From NCBI GenBank assembly GCA_900708905.1, contig CAADRB010000026.1:1591185-1655184 (forward strand): 64,000 nucleotides of DNA, read 5' to 3'. A program made the position numbers and the translations under genes. The stretch comes from Hymenolepis diminuta. Its lineage: Eukaryota > Platyhelminthes > Cestoda > Cyclophyllidea > Hymenolepididae. This document shows positions 39,016 to 52,400 of this stretch, piece by piece (position 1 is the first letter of the stretch; every line of letters begins with the position of its first letter). The notes under the pieces are model-generated. The model searched no databases. It was not told the origin of the DNA and saw only the letters and a list, made by a program, of their open reading frames with translations.

Positions 39016-42000
39016 GAATGCTGAATTATGCTGGTCAGCCTCGCCAATTCAGCTCATATTTTCTTCAAAAGTCTGAGAACTCATAATGTTCTTACATTTC
39101 ATTATAAGACTTGCAAGATTTTGGCATGGCAGGGTTTGGGGGGTTAAAATTTAACTTAGCAGAGCCCTGCAAGCGGCATTGCTTATCCAAACCATATTTT
39201 TAACTATGATTTTCTGATTACCCTTATTTATATGTTGATCATCCCCTTGAGTAACAAATTTGGATCGTTTTCCTTTGACTTTTCAGTTTGTTAGAAGATT
39301 AAAGGCTGTTACATGTCGTAGAGCAGTAGTTTTTTTTAGCAGTAGCATCAGAACTAACGATCATCTGATACTGTGAGAGGCCATATACCTAATTAGTGAC
39401 TCATGCTATCTGATCATCTGCATGAACGCTACCATAATATCCGTTTTATGGACACTTACAGATCGTAGTAAGTGATACGAGTGGCTAAACGTCACTTAGA
39501 AAAATTAAATTATTTAACACTTGTTATGCTTAATTACAGTTTAAATTAAAAAATCAACTACTTTTTTAAATGAAATTCTGTTCAATAAGCGATGTTCAAG
39601 AATTATTTGTGTTAAGTAATAAAATTTGGCATTGGAAACATGTAAAAACACAAGACTGGTTTTTTAATATTCCATTATGTGAACTAAGTTCCAAGTCAGA
39701 TAAACAAAAAACCCCAACAATCAGTTAGTATGATAAATGCATATATAATATTTGAGTAGTGCTGCGTAAAATGCATCGTTACTTGTGGCTCGTTGACTTG
39801 CTCCGAGTTGTGATGAGATGCATATTAATCGGGATGGCATTTTCAATGACGGGTTTATATCAACCTATCATCAAGCTTTAGATATGGGAAACCAGGTCAC
39901 GCGCATTAATATGAGAGTAAGACGATAATAATTGAACATTACAACGTCCCAAACTGAATATTTTCTTCATGAAAATCAGCGCTGCTCAATGTTCCCGAAT
40001 TCAGTTGAGATTTGTGACGTCATGACTTCATTACCTTTTTGTGGTTCGCTCCCCCCTTTTAATACATCTTATCTCACCCGTTAACTGTTTCTCACATTTA
40101 GATGCCTCTTAGTGATTAAAACTTATAAACTCTTATCGTGCTAAGGTCACTAACAATTTATTTAATATGATTTACGAAATTAGACGTTTCCGCCTTCTAG
40201 GTTAAGGAAGAAAGTTGCAATTTGTGCAATATCAAAGCACAGCGGCTGGAAAATTGTAAAATTTGTGATCTTAAAGTGCATGAGTCAAACAGAATGGATT
40301 TTATTTAATCCGACATCTAGCAGGTCTGAATTTAATCATAAATTTAATTGTTTAAAACAAATTTTTTATTTAAAATAGAATCTAATTCATTTGACTTTTA
40401 GGCAAGTAATATCCCAAAAATATAACATTATAACGAAATAGTTTGTTAACAATTATAATGCGCTTTAAGTTTCCTTTGTCCGCATCTTGACAACACACCT
40501 TTCTTAAACTCGGTAAATATTTTCATTTTTCAAATTAGATTGACAGCTGTCACTTTTAAACAAATAACAATGTTGTCTCCTTACCATTTATTCGCTTGAT
40601 AAATGGAGACAAGGCAAATTTTCTAGCAAATATTTCTGAATTAATATTATAAATTTGGTTACAATCACATCACTTGTATATTCGGAATTTTTACAAATTT
40701 CATACAAACCTTGATAATCAAAAGAGGCTCACCCCACATTTTCAGTTATTTCAACACTATAAGTTGTAGGGCATCATGTAAGACCATTTACCTCCTCAAT
40801 CTTTGGAAGAGAAAGGAAATGGAAGGTTTAAGATTAAAAAATGTCGGTCAATAAGCACTAAACACCGTAGTCAGGCACTTGCTGCAATCAGCGGAACGAA
40901 TCATGAAACTCGAGTTTCGGAACGCGAGCTCTTCATTCAGTAAATACTTCACAATCCGAATCCGAAAATCAAATATTCTTTGATACTTTGGCGCTACTTC
41001 CAGCGACTTTTTCATTCTTTCTCCTCTATTATTTTTCGGATTCTTTTTTTTTTAATCCATTCAATTTGATTCCCGCATTTAAAAAATGTAATTTTTTTGT
41101 ATTACCTTCGGCAATAATAAAATACCAGTGTAACATTGCAACCTTTCACATATACAACTCAATCTAGTCAGTGTTTGAAATGAAAATCCTACATCTCATT
41201 TTAGTCGGAATTTTTTCTCGAATATCTGACGTTTCTCATGATGCCACCTGCAAATTCTATCAATTAAAACCACTGAACAATTAAAGATTTCTTGTTTTTT
41301 TACTTCAGGTATTTTGTGCGTATCAGTTCCTTAAATATTAATGTCATTTTGGATTAAAGTTTCCTTAATGTAAGTAATTAATCAATAAAATCGTAAAAAT
41401 GAATCTCGTAACATATCTGTCAGGCTTATCATGAGTTACCGACTGCATAAAGTATTGCACTTTCTACCAACTCCGATCGTGTTTCTTCCTGATTGGTAAA
41501 ATGTACTTTAATGATAAAAGAACAAATATTTTACTTTCACTTGCATCATGGATTTTTATTGTTGGAAATCGGGGATTGTACGCTGCGTTTTGTGATTTAG
41601 TTAAGTTTTGAAGACTTATGAAAATAATACCTAAAATGTGTGCGTCTGATTCATGTTCGTTCTGTTTGTTGGATCGCAATTTCTTCCACGTGGTTGAAAA
41701 ATCTGTACGCGTATTTGTATGAATAATCTCTCGACTTGAAAAGCATAATTCTTCTCTCCCCGAGTTTCTCAATATGATGTCTTCAACACTTTATGTATGG
41801 CCCAATTGTACAATTTAGGTAGTGTAAGGACCTACTCTTCTCATTAAATATGCATTTGCAAACTCACCTTCGATCCTCATGAGATTGGAGTTTGGAAGGG
41901 AAAGATAACTCTCTAGGAAAGAATTAATAATATCAACAGAGATGGGAAAAGATTGGCTCATAGAATTTATTAAAGCGGTCATGTATTAATTTTCTAATGA

Positions 42001-42274
42001 GATTGTAAATATTACTATACTTTTGTCTAACAGTGCGAACTGAGAATTAATTCCTTAAAGAAAACCGATTCAATCTTAAATTTTCATAAAAAAACAAAAT
42101 CAATCTATTGATTTTGTGATTTTGAAATTGGCTTCAAAACACTCTCTTTATATAATGTGACATAAAACGTGATATTCTGTTACTGGTAAAAAAAATTCTG
42201 GCACATTTTTCATTAAATAAAAATGATTTCTAGTGAAACATCCATCTTGAAACGGTCAAACTTAGGTCTTTTTT
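39016..42274. other. Intergenic stretch, no gene seen
   Basis: No supported exon. The 102-codon - strand frame at 41464-41772 has no family resemblance. A 14-bp perfect palindrome (GAAACTCGAGTTTC) is at 40905-40918. Confidence 0.55.
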
Positions 42275-42955
42275 TATGGTTGACATCTGAGAACACCTTA
42301 CGCTCCTTTCAACGACTAACGGAAGATGAAACTGTTAATAGTTAAAACTTACGATTTCTTGTGACAAAACAAATGGACATAACAACTTTTGACCTCATTT
42401 TTATTCATTATATCCTCCTTCGGCTTCTATCACTCACTCAATTCGAGTCCGGTAGCCACTGCAAGCTTTCATCAAGTAATCTTTATTCATGTCCTCTATT
42501 GCTCGAGCTATTACTTCCATCAGAGAGGGGGATTTGGTGTTACGGGGTGCTTATTAACTTCTTTTTCAGTCATGTCCCACCCAGCCCCACATTTAATAAC
42601 CCACAGGATTAAGGTCTGGTAAGCAGTTATGGGGTCATAGACACGATGATGAAAATTCTCGGTCATCCATAAAATCGCAGACTTCGAGAGTTTTTATAGG
42701 GTGGAGTCGAATCTTGTTGGAAGACATAGGTCCTTCTCCATTGGCTACGCTGTCTATCCAAAGCGGCATAACAATAATAGTTTGAAGAGCCTCGACATAG
42801 GCATCTGCATCTGCATTGGCTTTAAGGCCTTGTGGAAAAATGGAGGAGTCATGATGTGCCCTTGACCGCTAACAACACCGAAAATCATCACTATTGGTGG
42901 AAACTTCGTGAACATAACAGATGGAACTTCAGTGGGGTCCGCATAGTATTTTGTA
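42275..42955 (-). mobile_element. Decayed mariner/Tc1-type transposon, copy 2 (5'-truncated)
   Basis: Close relative of copy 1 in the opposite orientation. Homology starts inside the transposase at about 42950 and runs to the terminal motif GACATCTGAGAACACC (42282-42297) next to TA. It keeps the PDLNPVGY segment missing from copy 1. In-frame stops and a lost 5' half make it inactive. Confidence 0.83.
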
Positions 42956-43554
42956 CGTTTACTTTGGAGCTATTAACATCGCAATAATTTTCTAAGATTG
43001 GCATAACAGCTGTTGACTACCACACTTACTTGTATGGATAAGTCCTTGAAAATTTCTTCACATTTTATTCCAGAATGCAATATTAAAAATTTATTTCATA
43101 ATATGCTTCCATACTTAACAAGAATTTAAGCTTAATTTAATTTTTACGTGGACAATAGTGTATTTCCAATTTCGCTCTTACATGTCTGCAAGGCTAATTT
43201 TGTTTAAATCAAGTCGTTTAAAAGTGATTTTTTTCTGTTCCAGCTATACCTTAAATTAAATATTTTTAAATGCAACCAGGCTGAAATATGTACTGTTAAA
43301 CTACGAATTGCTAATGCCATATTTAATAAAATTGACATGATAGTGGGTGTAATTGAAGAAATCGCCTTCGCAAATCGTTCAGTGCTTTGGTTTTAGTGGC
43401 TCAAATGGGAGCAAAAGAAGGCAAACGCTACTTTCCCTATGAAAATAATGCTTAAAAAGTTTTTAACTTAGCTTTAATGGGTTTTGCTAATTTAAAAGCA
43501 CTTCAGTTCTCTTCATAGTGCTAGTTCCACAGCTAACAGGAGACAACCGAGTTC

Positions 43555-43900
43555 CCAAATGAAGAATACCAAGATATGAGTGAACCAAAGTTTATTGTAC
43601 ATCAAGCGGGTAAAGTTTGAAAGGGAAAAATTGGAGAGGAGAGGAAGTAAGCGAGGAGATTATAACACAAAATGAATGAGAAGTTTTGAGTATTGACAGA
43701 GGCGTGAACCCCAAGGGCGTGAACAAGTGTGTTTCCACGTCGATGTATTTCTCTAAATAAAAAGGATCAGTTCGAAAATATGGAACCTTGGAAGTCAATC
43801 AGAACGTGACAATTTTGAGGATATAAAAACACCACTGCATCTGTGCAGACCAAAGTAATTTTGCAAAGCATATAAATTTAGAGTATTCTTTGAGAAACGC
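43555..43900 (+). mobile_element. Possible diverged LTR-like repeat L6
   Basis: Has the same layout as L1 and L5 (purine-rich stretch, GTGTGTTTCC-type block, then GATATAAAAACACCACTGCA and TAAATTTAGAGTATTC), but matches are short. Membership in the family is uncertain. Confidence 0.3.
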
Positions 43901-44818
43901 GTAGGACTTAAACCTCCATTTTCTTGGCTATTAAAAGAAAAATGCATCCGAAATAGATAAATAATAGTTGAATAAAATTGTCAATAATCTCTAGATTCCA
44001 GGAGCAATAGCTCACTCAGGAAGCAGAGGACATTTGGATACGGAAACATTGGAACATTAAGAGGGTATATATTCGAGAAGCAAAAATCGTAAACTTTAAC
44101 CCACGCATGATATTATGCAAAGCATTTTAAACATATTAATTCCAGTTTCCACTGGATCCTCTTCTCCTAACGCGTATTGATAAATTTTGAATGGTTGACC
44201 CCACAAATTAACTCTGTCTGTTCAAAATAGAAATTAAATTCATCCTACCTACAATTTAGCCGTTATTCTATTGCTAGAAGATTTTCTCTTGAATAAGCAT
44301 GTCAGAAAATTTGTTATCTTTTTCGGTTTCTTTAACAAATAAGACAAGCTCTACACTCTTTTATATTTTGGCTAAATCTTTCCTTCCATAATTTATAGCT
44401 GGAGGCGGAATTTTAGCGTCGAGAACATGGTAATTATGGTTGCTAATTGCTGAGATCCACAGTAAATCAAATCTACATGACTCCACAATAATTATCACCA
44501 GAGCTTCCCAAAATAATAGTTCATCGCATGTATCTATAAATCCGAGAAGAAATAAAATTAATCGGCTGACCGTTGGACGACCAGTTCCTACTGCTCAGTT
44601 TACCTATAAAGTATATTGAAAATGAGGGATCAAAAATACATCCTTGAATAAAGATGGCTTTACAGACCGTGTTATGACTAGATCTGGGATCTAGTTGATA
44701 TTTTTCACACTGATTTATTAGACAACATGATATAATGCAATAATGAGCTTCTATTTTTCATTTTCCCATGATACACCGCAGTGTTCTTCTACGACGGGGC
44801 AGCACAGGAACCTAAGGC

Positions 44819-45092
44819 TTATTGATTGCATGACATCTCATTTGCGGTTAAACGTGATATGGATTCGTAGAAAAGTGTTCCAGTCTCGGAAGAAGACGAT
44901 CTAGGACTTTGCATCCAAGATGCCAATATCTTGTCTACGCACTCTGCAGTGCTTGTTACCTCAGTACTATATAATATGGCAATGGGTCCACTATTGAAAT
45001 TTTGCCGACTGAGATGTCCAGACACCCGGATTTTTACTTGGCCTGGTCGCCTCACTGGCTTGTGTTTTCTGCGTGCATAACTGTAGCTTGTT
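44819..45092 (-). CDS. Possible orphan exon, product unknown
   Basis: An open frame on the - strand starts after an acceptor-like CAAGCTACAG and runs to TAA. It reads YARRKHKPVRRPGQVKIRVS, then GPIAILYSTEVTSTAECVDK, then a Ser-rich stretch and GTLFYESISRL. GC is clearly above the flanks, as for the ZO exons. The pattern of a strand, a Thr/Ser-Thr-Ala segment and a helix loosely recalls Ras-association domains; this is a weak inference. No partner exon was found within the 0.9 kb between it and the ZO 3' end. It could be a terminal exon of a small gene, an exon of a gene continuing left, or a pseudogene piece. Confidence 0.3.
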
Positions 45093-45724
45093 AGAAATTA
45101 ATAAACGATTTCTATATTGACGTGCTATCTATGGTTCCTTTGATCTTGCTGATTACCTTTTAATATGTCGCCCCGCCCTTCATATACTGAAATTAATACA
45201 TTCCCTGATGTTGCAATTAATTACACTTCGTGTAGATAAAGTATTGTCAGAAATTATATTGTCTTAATGTTAATTATTTGGAAAATATTTATTTGTTTCG
45301 ACAATAATTTGGCAGCACTCTAACTTCACTTATACTTTCGTATTTAATAAAATTTTCAGTTAATATATTTAGTATGCCGTTTGATTTGGTAGATGTTAAT
45401 AATTTTTTATTTACTGCTTGTTAGAAAGATGTTTGATTATTTTTTCAAAAGTCGATGTCATTTGTCACTTTGAAGAAAATTTAATTAAAGTTTTTATTTT
45501 TGATGAATTTTGACTCGAAATACCATTTCTTGAATCTATTTACTAAAATGGATATTTTATTTTTCTATTGAATAATTTTAATCTAATTTCTGCATGCAAC
45601 TTTGAATTAATATTTGCAACTTCCTGAGTCCTTTAATTAGTCCATTGATTTGTCCTATATCTGCTCACTCTTACGGTCATGTTTTTTTAAATGTCCAATG
45701 TGCTCGCGTGCTATCCTCTCCCCT

Positions 45725-45765
45725 TCCGCCCATTGGCTCAGCCAAGCTCCGTTTGTAGTAAACAT
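45725..45765. promoter_or_regulatory. CCAAT/GC-rich promoter-like patch
   Basis: In an AT-rich background, the - strand reads GGCTGAGCCAATGGGCGGAA, a CCAAT box joined to a GC-box-like sequence, at 45743-45724. It lies about 220 bp beyond the ZO 3' end and 0.63 kb before the orphan exon on the same strand, so it could drive that exon. Motif evidence only. Confidence 0.25.
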
Positions 45766-45977
45766 CTAAAAAAATAGCAAGGAAGGGCTATTTTTAATGA
45801 CCCCTATCTTTAATCTCTCTCTCTATATTTTATTGATGAGAATCATTTTAGTCATCGTTAATTATGATTAATCAGTTGTTACTGCTAAACCCTTATATCT
45901 AATATGTTTATATTTCCACAATAACTCACATATCAAATCATCTCATAGGTAAAGGAAAATGCACACTGCTTTATTTG

Positions 45978-46499
45978 TTAGAAGTGATCAATAAGGAGGG
46001 AGATGAATGACTCAGCAACTTTGTAAGTGATTGCAGCTCCACTACTGTCACTTTCTGTTCCACTTAGTTGTCTAATGGGTGGTGCTGAGACTAGAGTAGA
46101 TTTTGAAGGAGAATCGGCCGGTTTAATAATGTTAGACAGTGGTGGTCGAACAGTTCTCCACTGACGCAATGCATGCGAGCGCATTTCAGACTCAGATGTA
46201 GATGCGGAGGCTGATGTTGTGATTGCGTCTGATTGAGTAGCCGCATGCATTACTCTCAAACTCCAAGAAGACGAAGGAGAAGATGACTGATGACCTTTGT
46301 CTTTCTCAGCACACGGCTTTGAAACTTCTGGTTCAGTTGTCTCACCTTGATGGGTATGAAAACGTGGCATAGTGAGTGTGACTGGCTTTTGGAAACGAAG
46401 TCCTCGAGGTCCGCACATTACCAGAGGACTAACAATATGAGATTTCTTTTCGGAATCTCGCGCTTCACCTTCCTCATCTTGATTTTTTCCCTCATAGAC
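45978..46499 (-). CDS. TJP1: ZO exon J: ZU5 C half and stop
   Basis: Acceptor CCAACCAAG joins EIYLR|VYEGKN in phase 0. SPLVMCGPRGLRFQKPVTL is the most conserved ZU5 strand pair of ZO proteins. About 100 Ser/Thr-rich residues follow before the last strand and the terminal SFISLLIDHF, with TAA at 45978-45980. AATAAA (complement, 45970-45975) begins a few bases after the stop. Confidence 0.94.
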   Translation of the reverse strand, partial: VYEGKNQDEEGEARDSEKKSHIVSPLVMCGPRGLRFQKPVTLTMPRFHTHQGETTEPEVSKPCAEKDKGHQSSSPSSSWSLRVMHAATQSDAITTSASASTSESEMRSHALRQWRTVRPPLSNIIKPADSPSKSTLVSAPPIRQLSGTESDSSGAAITYKVAESFISLLIDHF

Positions 46500-49400
46500 C
46501 TTGGTTGGAAAATCAAATAATGAACGGGAAATTACATAAACGTAAGTTATTGGCATAAATGAAGTCCTAGGTTGTGTAAAATTTGTAGGAATTTTTTCTC
46601 AATTTATTTATTATTTATAAGATTTGATTATGATGTAAAACAAAATAACTATTCGCTCGTATATGAAAGAATCTAAGCAGTTTGCAATAAACTGAGGAAT
46701 TAACAGAAATAGTGCGAAAATAACTCATTGGGGATTATAATGAAATAAGATCACTTCGAAAGCACCCACATTTAATCTTCCGACTGCTGAAATGAGAACA
46801 GGCACGACAAATGGCAACAGAGCATTTATTTCGAGTCAAAACCGTAATACACTTTCTAATGTCAATCCAAACTACGAATAACCTGGTTACTTACTTTATT
46901 CCTACCCATTTGCCTGTTACTTCAGTAAGAAATAAAGGATAAAGTGGTTTTTGATCCGACGTACGTCTAAACTTGAAGTGCTAATCATTCATGATATTCT
47001 CTGCCAGTAATAATATTTACTTGTCAAAATGACGTTTTTTTTAGATTCGTTGCACCAATTCGCTTTAGTTTGAGTCGATTCATAGCTTATTTGGGGATCT
47101 CAGTAGCTATCCGCTTTTACTAGAGGAGAAACGTAGATAACTCAATATGCAAATATATGTGCACGTCTGAAACTTTTACGGCTACTTTCTTAATCCTCTC
47201 ATTTCTCAGCCTTAATCCCCTCAATTTAGGATCTTGGGTGCTTGCAATTTAATGTGGGCTCGCCTACTCAAATCAGTTTTCTACTTATTAATTAGTTCTT
47301 TTCTCATAAATATTTCGTTTTTACTTTGTGGAAAAGCTACAGCTTTGTACCATCTTTTTGGGGTCCTAATAAAATGCCAAATCTAAGAAATTATAAGTAA
47401 ATAAATAAATATGTTAGATATATTCAATTCAAAATACAAAAGTAATACTTAAATTCTTAGTTTTGGAGAACTGACAATTAACTATTTTAGTTAGAAAAAA
47501 ATCAGTTCAAAGGAACATTAAACATTTCCAAGTACGCCAGATAATGGAATATTTCATTGTACACTTTTGCTTATTCACTTCAATAAAGTATTGTAAATTA
47601 TGTAAGTTCTTATTTTTTGCCTTGAATTAACTTTTTATTGCTTTATATTATTGCCCATTTTTTCCCCCAATGTTTACGAAGTTGCTCAATTCGAAATACA
47701 TAAAGGCATCTTCTTAATGTGACCTTGTAAAGGCTGATCTTCCATTTCACATGTGTCCTCTTCTGCACAGTTGAGTGGTAATAGTCTAGTGAACTTACTC
47801 CTACTTATAATAAAGATTCAATATCGTAGTCGTCATACTCCATCGTCTCAAAAAAACTTTGACGCAGCCTTAATTGTTTTTCTTCACTACTCTTATGCTT
47901 ATTGCTTGAGGACTCATTCATATCTGCCTGTCAAGCAGCAAATCGGTCCATTAAGACGTTGAGATGAAAAGAAAGATAGAGAGACTTATTCTTTTCATTC
48001 AAAAGACATCTTTTTGCTTAGCTAAGAAATGTTGCATGGAACTCAAACATTTAATGCATATTTCCGACTTCTCCAATTTAATAGGGAATGACCTTTGTAA
48101 AATTTCGGTGTTTTTCTTTTAAATAAACTCAACAAGTACGGTCTACTTTGAAATTCCAAAAATCTTTTTGTATTTTAAAGTTATTTAAGGTATTTCGTCA
48201 TTTGGTTTTCATTTTCATGGATATTATGAGTTATTATATATAAAACATTCAGAATTTTAGTTACAGATCTCAATTTAGACAAACTAACAACTTTACAGCA
48301 TTAAAAATGGAATTATTTTTATCACAAATTCTTGTAAACTTGGTTACTTCCAGGCGTATGCTTTTTCCACACTCAGACAAATGTGGACAGGTTTGTGAAA
48401 TGCTGGGTTATGAAAATACAAATCCATACAAGGCTTCGTTCTTGAAAGCCAATATCCAGTCCGATGTTCGTCAAAATGGCCCTAAATACTAAACTCCAAC
48501 TTAATAGAATTTTCTCAAAGAACTCAAATCAAAAATTTTTTAAATCGGTGCGCGTAATATATAAATATTTTTAGAACCGAAATTTCTGGGGCTTAATTTT
48601 TTTCTCTTCTCTGTATTCGTTGTGCATTAACTTGCACATTCTTTTGTTCAATTCGTCTTTTGGCAAATTTGATTAAATAAAATTGAAAGCAGAAATTAAC
48701 TTGATGGAAGATCAAACTTATTTTGAATTACTTCAACAAAAGAATATTTCCAGAAATCACTAGATGCTAACAACGGTGTCTCACATGTCCCACCAGCCGC
48801 CCACAATCTTCTCATCTCAACTGTCAACGAGAACAAAACACTCCGACCTTTGTCGCACCCGCTTGAAGCGCAAGTATTAACAACACTTTCGGCATATTAA
48901 ATTGTTCTATTAATTCACTCAATAAAGTTAATGCCTTGAGGTATTTTAAAAGATAATGTAATTACCACATTTCCCATCAACATGCGTTCAACAAAATTTC
49001 TACGAACTACTCGAAATTTAAATCCAATAACGTTCTCCAGGAGCTTAAAATTTGGGGAATGTGCCAAGTTACAGATGAACTTTGACATTTTGGAAGCAGA
49101 TTTAAGTGAAAAGATAGTTTCAAATCATTGCAGAGCCCAATGTTCAGATTAATATAGAGAAATGACAAGCAAAATTTACGATCACAGGATCTGTGTGTGA
49201 GCAGCGAGCGTTTTGGGAAACGACGGTCAAAAGCGAATGGACCGTTCGAATTTCTAATAAAACTCTTCTCATTTTTCTCATATATAAATAAAAATTTTCA
49301 TGTATAATTTAATTCAAATCTTAAAATAAGTAGTTGCCTCTGAATTAATATATAAAATTTTGGAAAAATAGCTGCACATTCTTGGAATAAGCTTCAGTAT

Positions 49401-52400
49401 CGATGTTGCAACCAGCCCAAATTTCTAAATTTAAACAATTTTTATCAGCCTTTTAACACAGAAGATCGTATCTAAGATACGATTTTAATAGTGATGCATA
49501 GCTTTCAGCATATCATTTAAAGGAATTTCAATATTGAAATCAGTATTCCTACAAGGTCCAATAGCATTTAAGAATTTCTTGTCGTTTAAAAAAACTGTAT
49601 TTTTTGAAAATGTTGAGACCTTCTGTTTTGGGACTTAGTCATCACGACAGGTGAATGAAGTGAAGCAGATTTTGGTTTTTATGATCAAATGTTTACATTC
49701 CTCTGCGTTTTTATACTCTACTAATTGCAATGCGGTTTAAATTCGTCTCATTGCAGAAGAAATCATGCACTCAAACTGAACAAGTGTCTTACTGCTATCT
49801 TTATAAGTAGAGTCCCGTTTGTTGGCAGACTATATCTTGATTTTCCTCATCTAATGGTCAGGTGTTCAGGAAGGTGCTAATGTGCATGACTTTAACATGG
49901 CAGAGATCACCAGAGTTCTGTCTGATTGCTTAATTTATCCTTACTCGTCTTTCCTTTCCTGTTCATAGACCACAACACCCAGCATGCAAAATGAATAAAG
50001 TCCTACTCTAAAACTATTAAATTTAAGATTAATAAAAACTTACTCTGAGGTAAATCTCCTGCTTTTCCCCACCACCATCATCTGGAATAGCCCCAGGAGG
50101 TATAGACAGCTCAACACCATGTTTTGGAATTTTAAGTTTACCCCCATCAGCGGGCACGAATTCACCACTAGTCTCAGCCACCACCCGTTGAGGCTCTGTA
50201 ATGAGTCCACAGGGAATATTGCGAGAAGAAAGCGGTCGATGACGCTTTCCAATTCCACGCTTCTCCCCAACCTCTCCGTCTCGTGGAGAAACGTTAGTGC
50301 TGTTGGACTCCTCTAGCGTGCGTTCTGGAGACTCAGTTTGAACTGATCTACTGTCTGGTCTAAAAGTAGAATAACCATTATTCACTTTCATTACACACAG
50401 GATATGGTTCAAAGTTTGGTATCTATTTATTTAAAATTATACACCCTTAAATGAATTCAGTTAACCTTAATTAAATTAAGGGAAAATATTTTGAGAAAAA
50501 TCTTAAATTCTATTCTCATTTAATATTTTTAGAGTATCAATATCATCTTTCATTCTTATATTCAATGCTCATTTTCTATGAAGGTAATTATTTATTGAGG
50601 ATTAAATGTACATTTATGGCGAATACTGCTCTCAATTCAATTCAGTTCTGAGAGAAAAAGGGATTTTGATTAATTAAACACAGACAACTCTGATCAACAT
50701 TGTTAATTAAATGGGAATGAGGAAGTACTCAGTCAGATTAAATGCCAGTTCAAAACCCCCTTGTTAATATTAAATCCATAAAATTAAATTTGATATCAGG
50801 AGCATTAAAGTATATTCTCCGTTATTACACTTCCACAAAGGGTGCCTTTATTGTTTTGAATTTTAATTCTTTGTTTTATCGAAACACAGATTAAAAGAAT
50901 ACAAATGGTGATAAAACGGATCTCGTTTATGACATTTTAATAGATCTTACACTACTCAATTTATTTAACTAATTTTAGAATTTCATTGAACAGTTTGACG
51001 TATATTTTGTGAAATGTATGCTTTTTAAATTTTATCTTTCGAATTTTATTATTAGTATTTTTTAAAGAGGAAACCTCAAATTAATTCAATTTTGTCATTT
51101 TTCGCCCACTAAAATGTCATTTTTTTAAATAATTTATTTTTTTCTGAATAAGTAAAATCCCTTTTTAATCAAAATTCAAAGTTACTTAATAATTTTAAAA
51201 TTTTAAAACACGCTTTCCTCACTTCAATTTAATAATTTATTGAACAAAGTTATTTTTTATTTGAATTACTGTTTATCATTTAATACTTCGACCACGTTTT
51301 TTGTAAATATTATTAGTGTCAAAATAAATGTTATTTTACTTTGAGTAACTATTTTCTATCGCTTATCAAATCAAAATCAAAATAATTAAAATTTTTCGTC
51401 TATAACGTTAACTAGTTCAATACGGGGTGAAGAAGTGTTGTCAAGTAGAGGTAGACTATAATGGCAGAGCATTAGCAGAGTGTTACTTTATTTAAATTCT
51501 GGAATCATCATACAGTTCATTGTTTGCTAAATTGGCCTAATGATCTAAGCTTTATATTTCATAATTCGAATCTTGTAATCCAAGGAAGTTTCTTGATAAA
51601 TTTCCATTCATAATGTTCAAAACTTATTGACGCCTTGTTTGAATCGAGTGATTGGTTATCCCATCTCGAAAAATACTTCACTTCTACCAATGGGTAGCTT
51701 TTTAAAATGTTCTACAAAGTGGAGTTTATAAGAATTTAGTCAAATTGTTATGCGATAGTGATTTACTTAGGTTAATTCCTAAGTTAATTAACTAGATGTG
51801 TTTGTACGATGCTCCTTTTCGGCAGAGGGAAGACAATAAAACTCGAATAGAAAAGTCTGCGTACAGACATTTCTCTATCTTCTTAAATAGGTTTAAGTTG
51901 GGGCGACGGAATACACATGTTTCTAATACATGTCTAACCAAATAAAGTACCTGCACGAGCTTAAGCTGTCATATGGTAATTAGATGGTACCCCGTTTTAG
52001 AGTATATTATTACATTATTAATAACCTGTTTATTAAAGTAACAATTTTACGATCACAGCGTAAGACAATTAGCTTACTTAAGTAATTGTTATTGATTTGC
52101 CTTAGATGTGCACATTTTCTGGTGTGATTTATTATTAGCTATCTCAGTTATTGGGGCAGATCATGTTAACTGCTCAAAATCATAAATCAAAATCATTCTA
52201 CTTTCTCGACCTTAAATGAAAAATCTCAATTGAGGTTACGAAACTATTTATCATTATTAAGCTGCCGGTCAATTTGCAACAGATGTCGTGAACAAGAATT
52301 TGCCCAGCAGTCTAAGTGTCGATTCGTGAAACTTAAATTTTGGAACATGAACTATCAATTAAAGTAAATATTCTAAGATTCGGATCCAGAATCCAATGAA

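Noticed and set aside
40905..40918. 14-bp perfect palindrome GAAACTCGAGTTTC
   Set aside because: Short enough to be chance in 64 kb and with no context.
41464..41772. 102-codon - strand frame
   Set aside because: No recognisable motif and no matching splice context; considered as a partner of the orphan exon but nothing supports it.
43592..43798. 68-codon - strand frame
   Set aside because: Lies within the possible LTR-like repeat L6.
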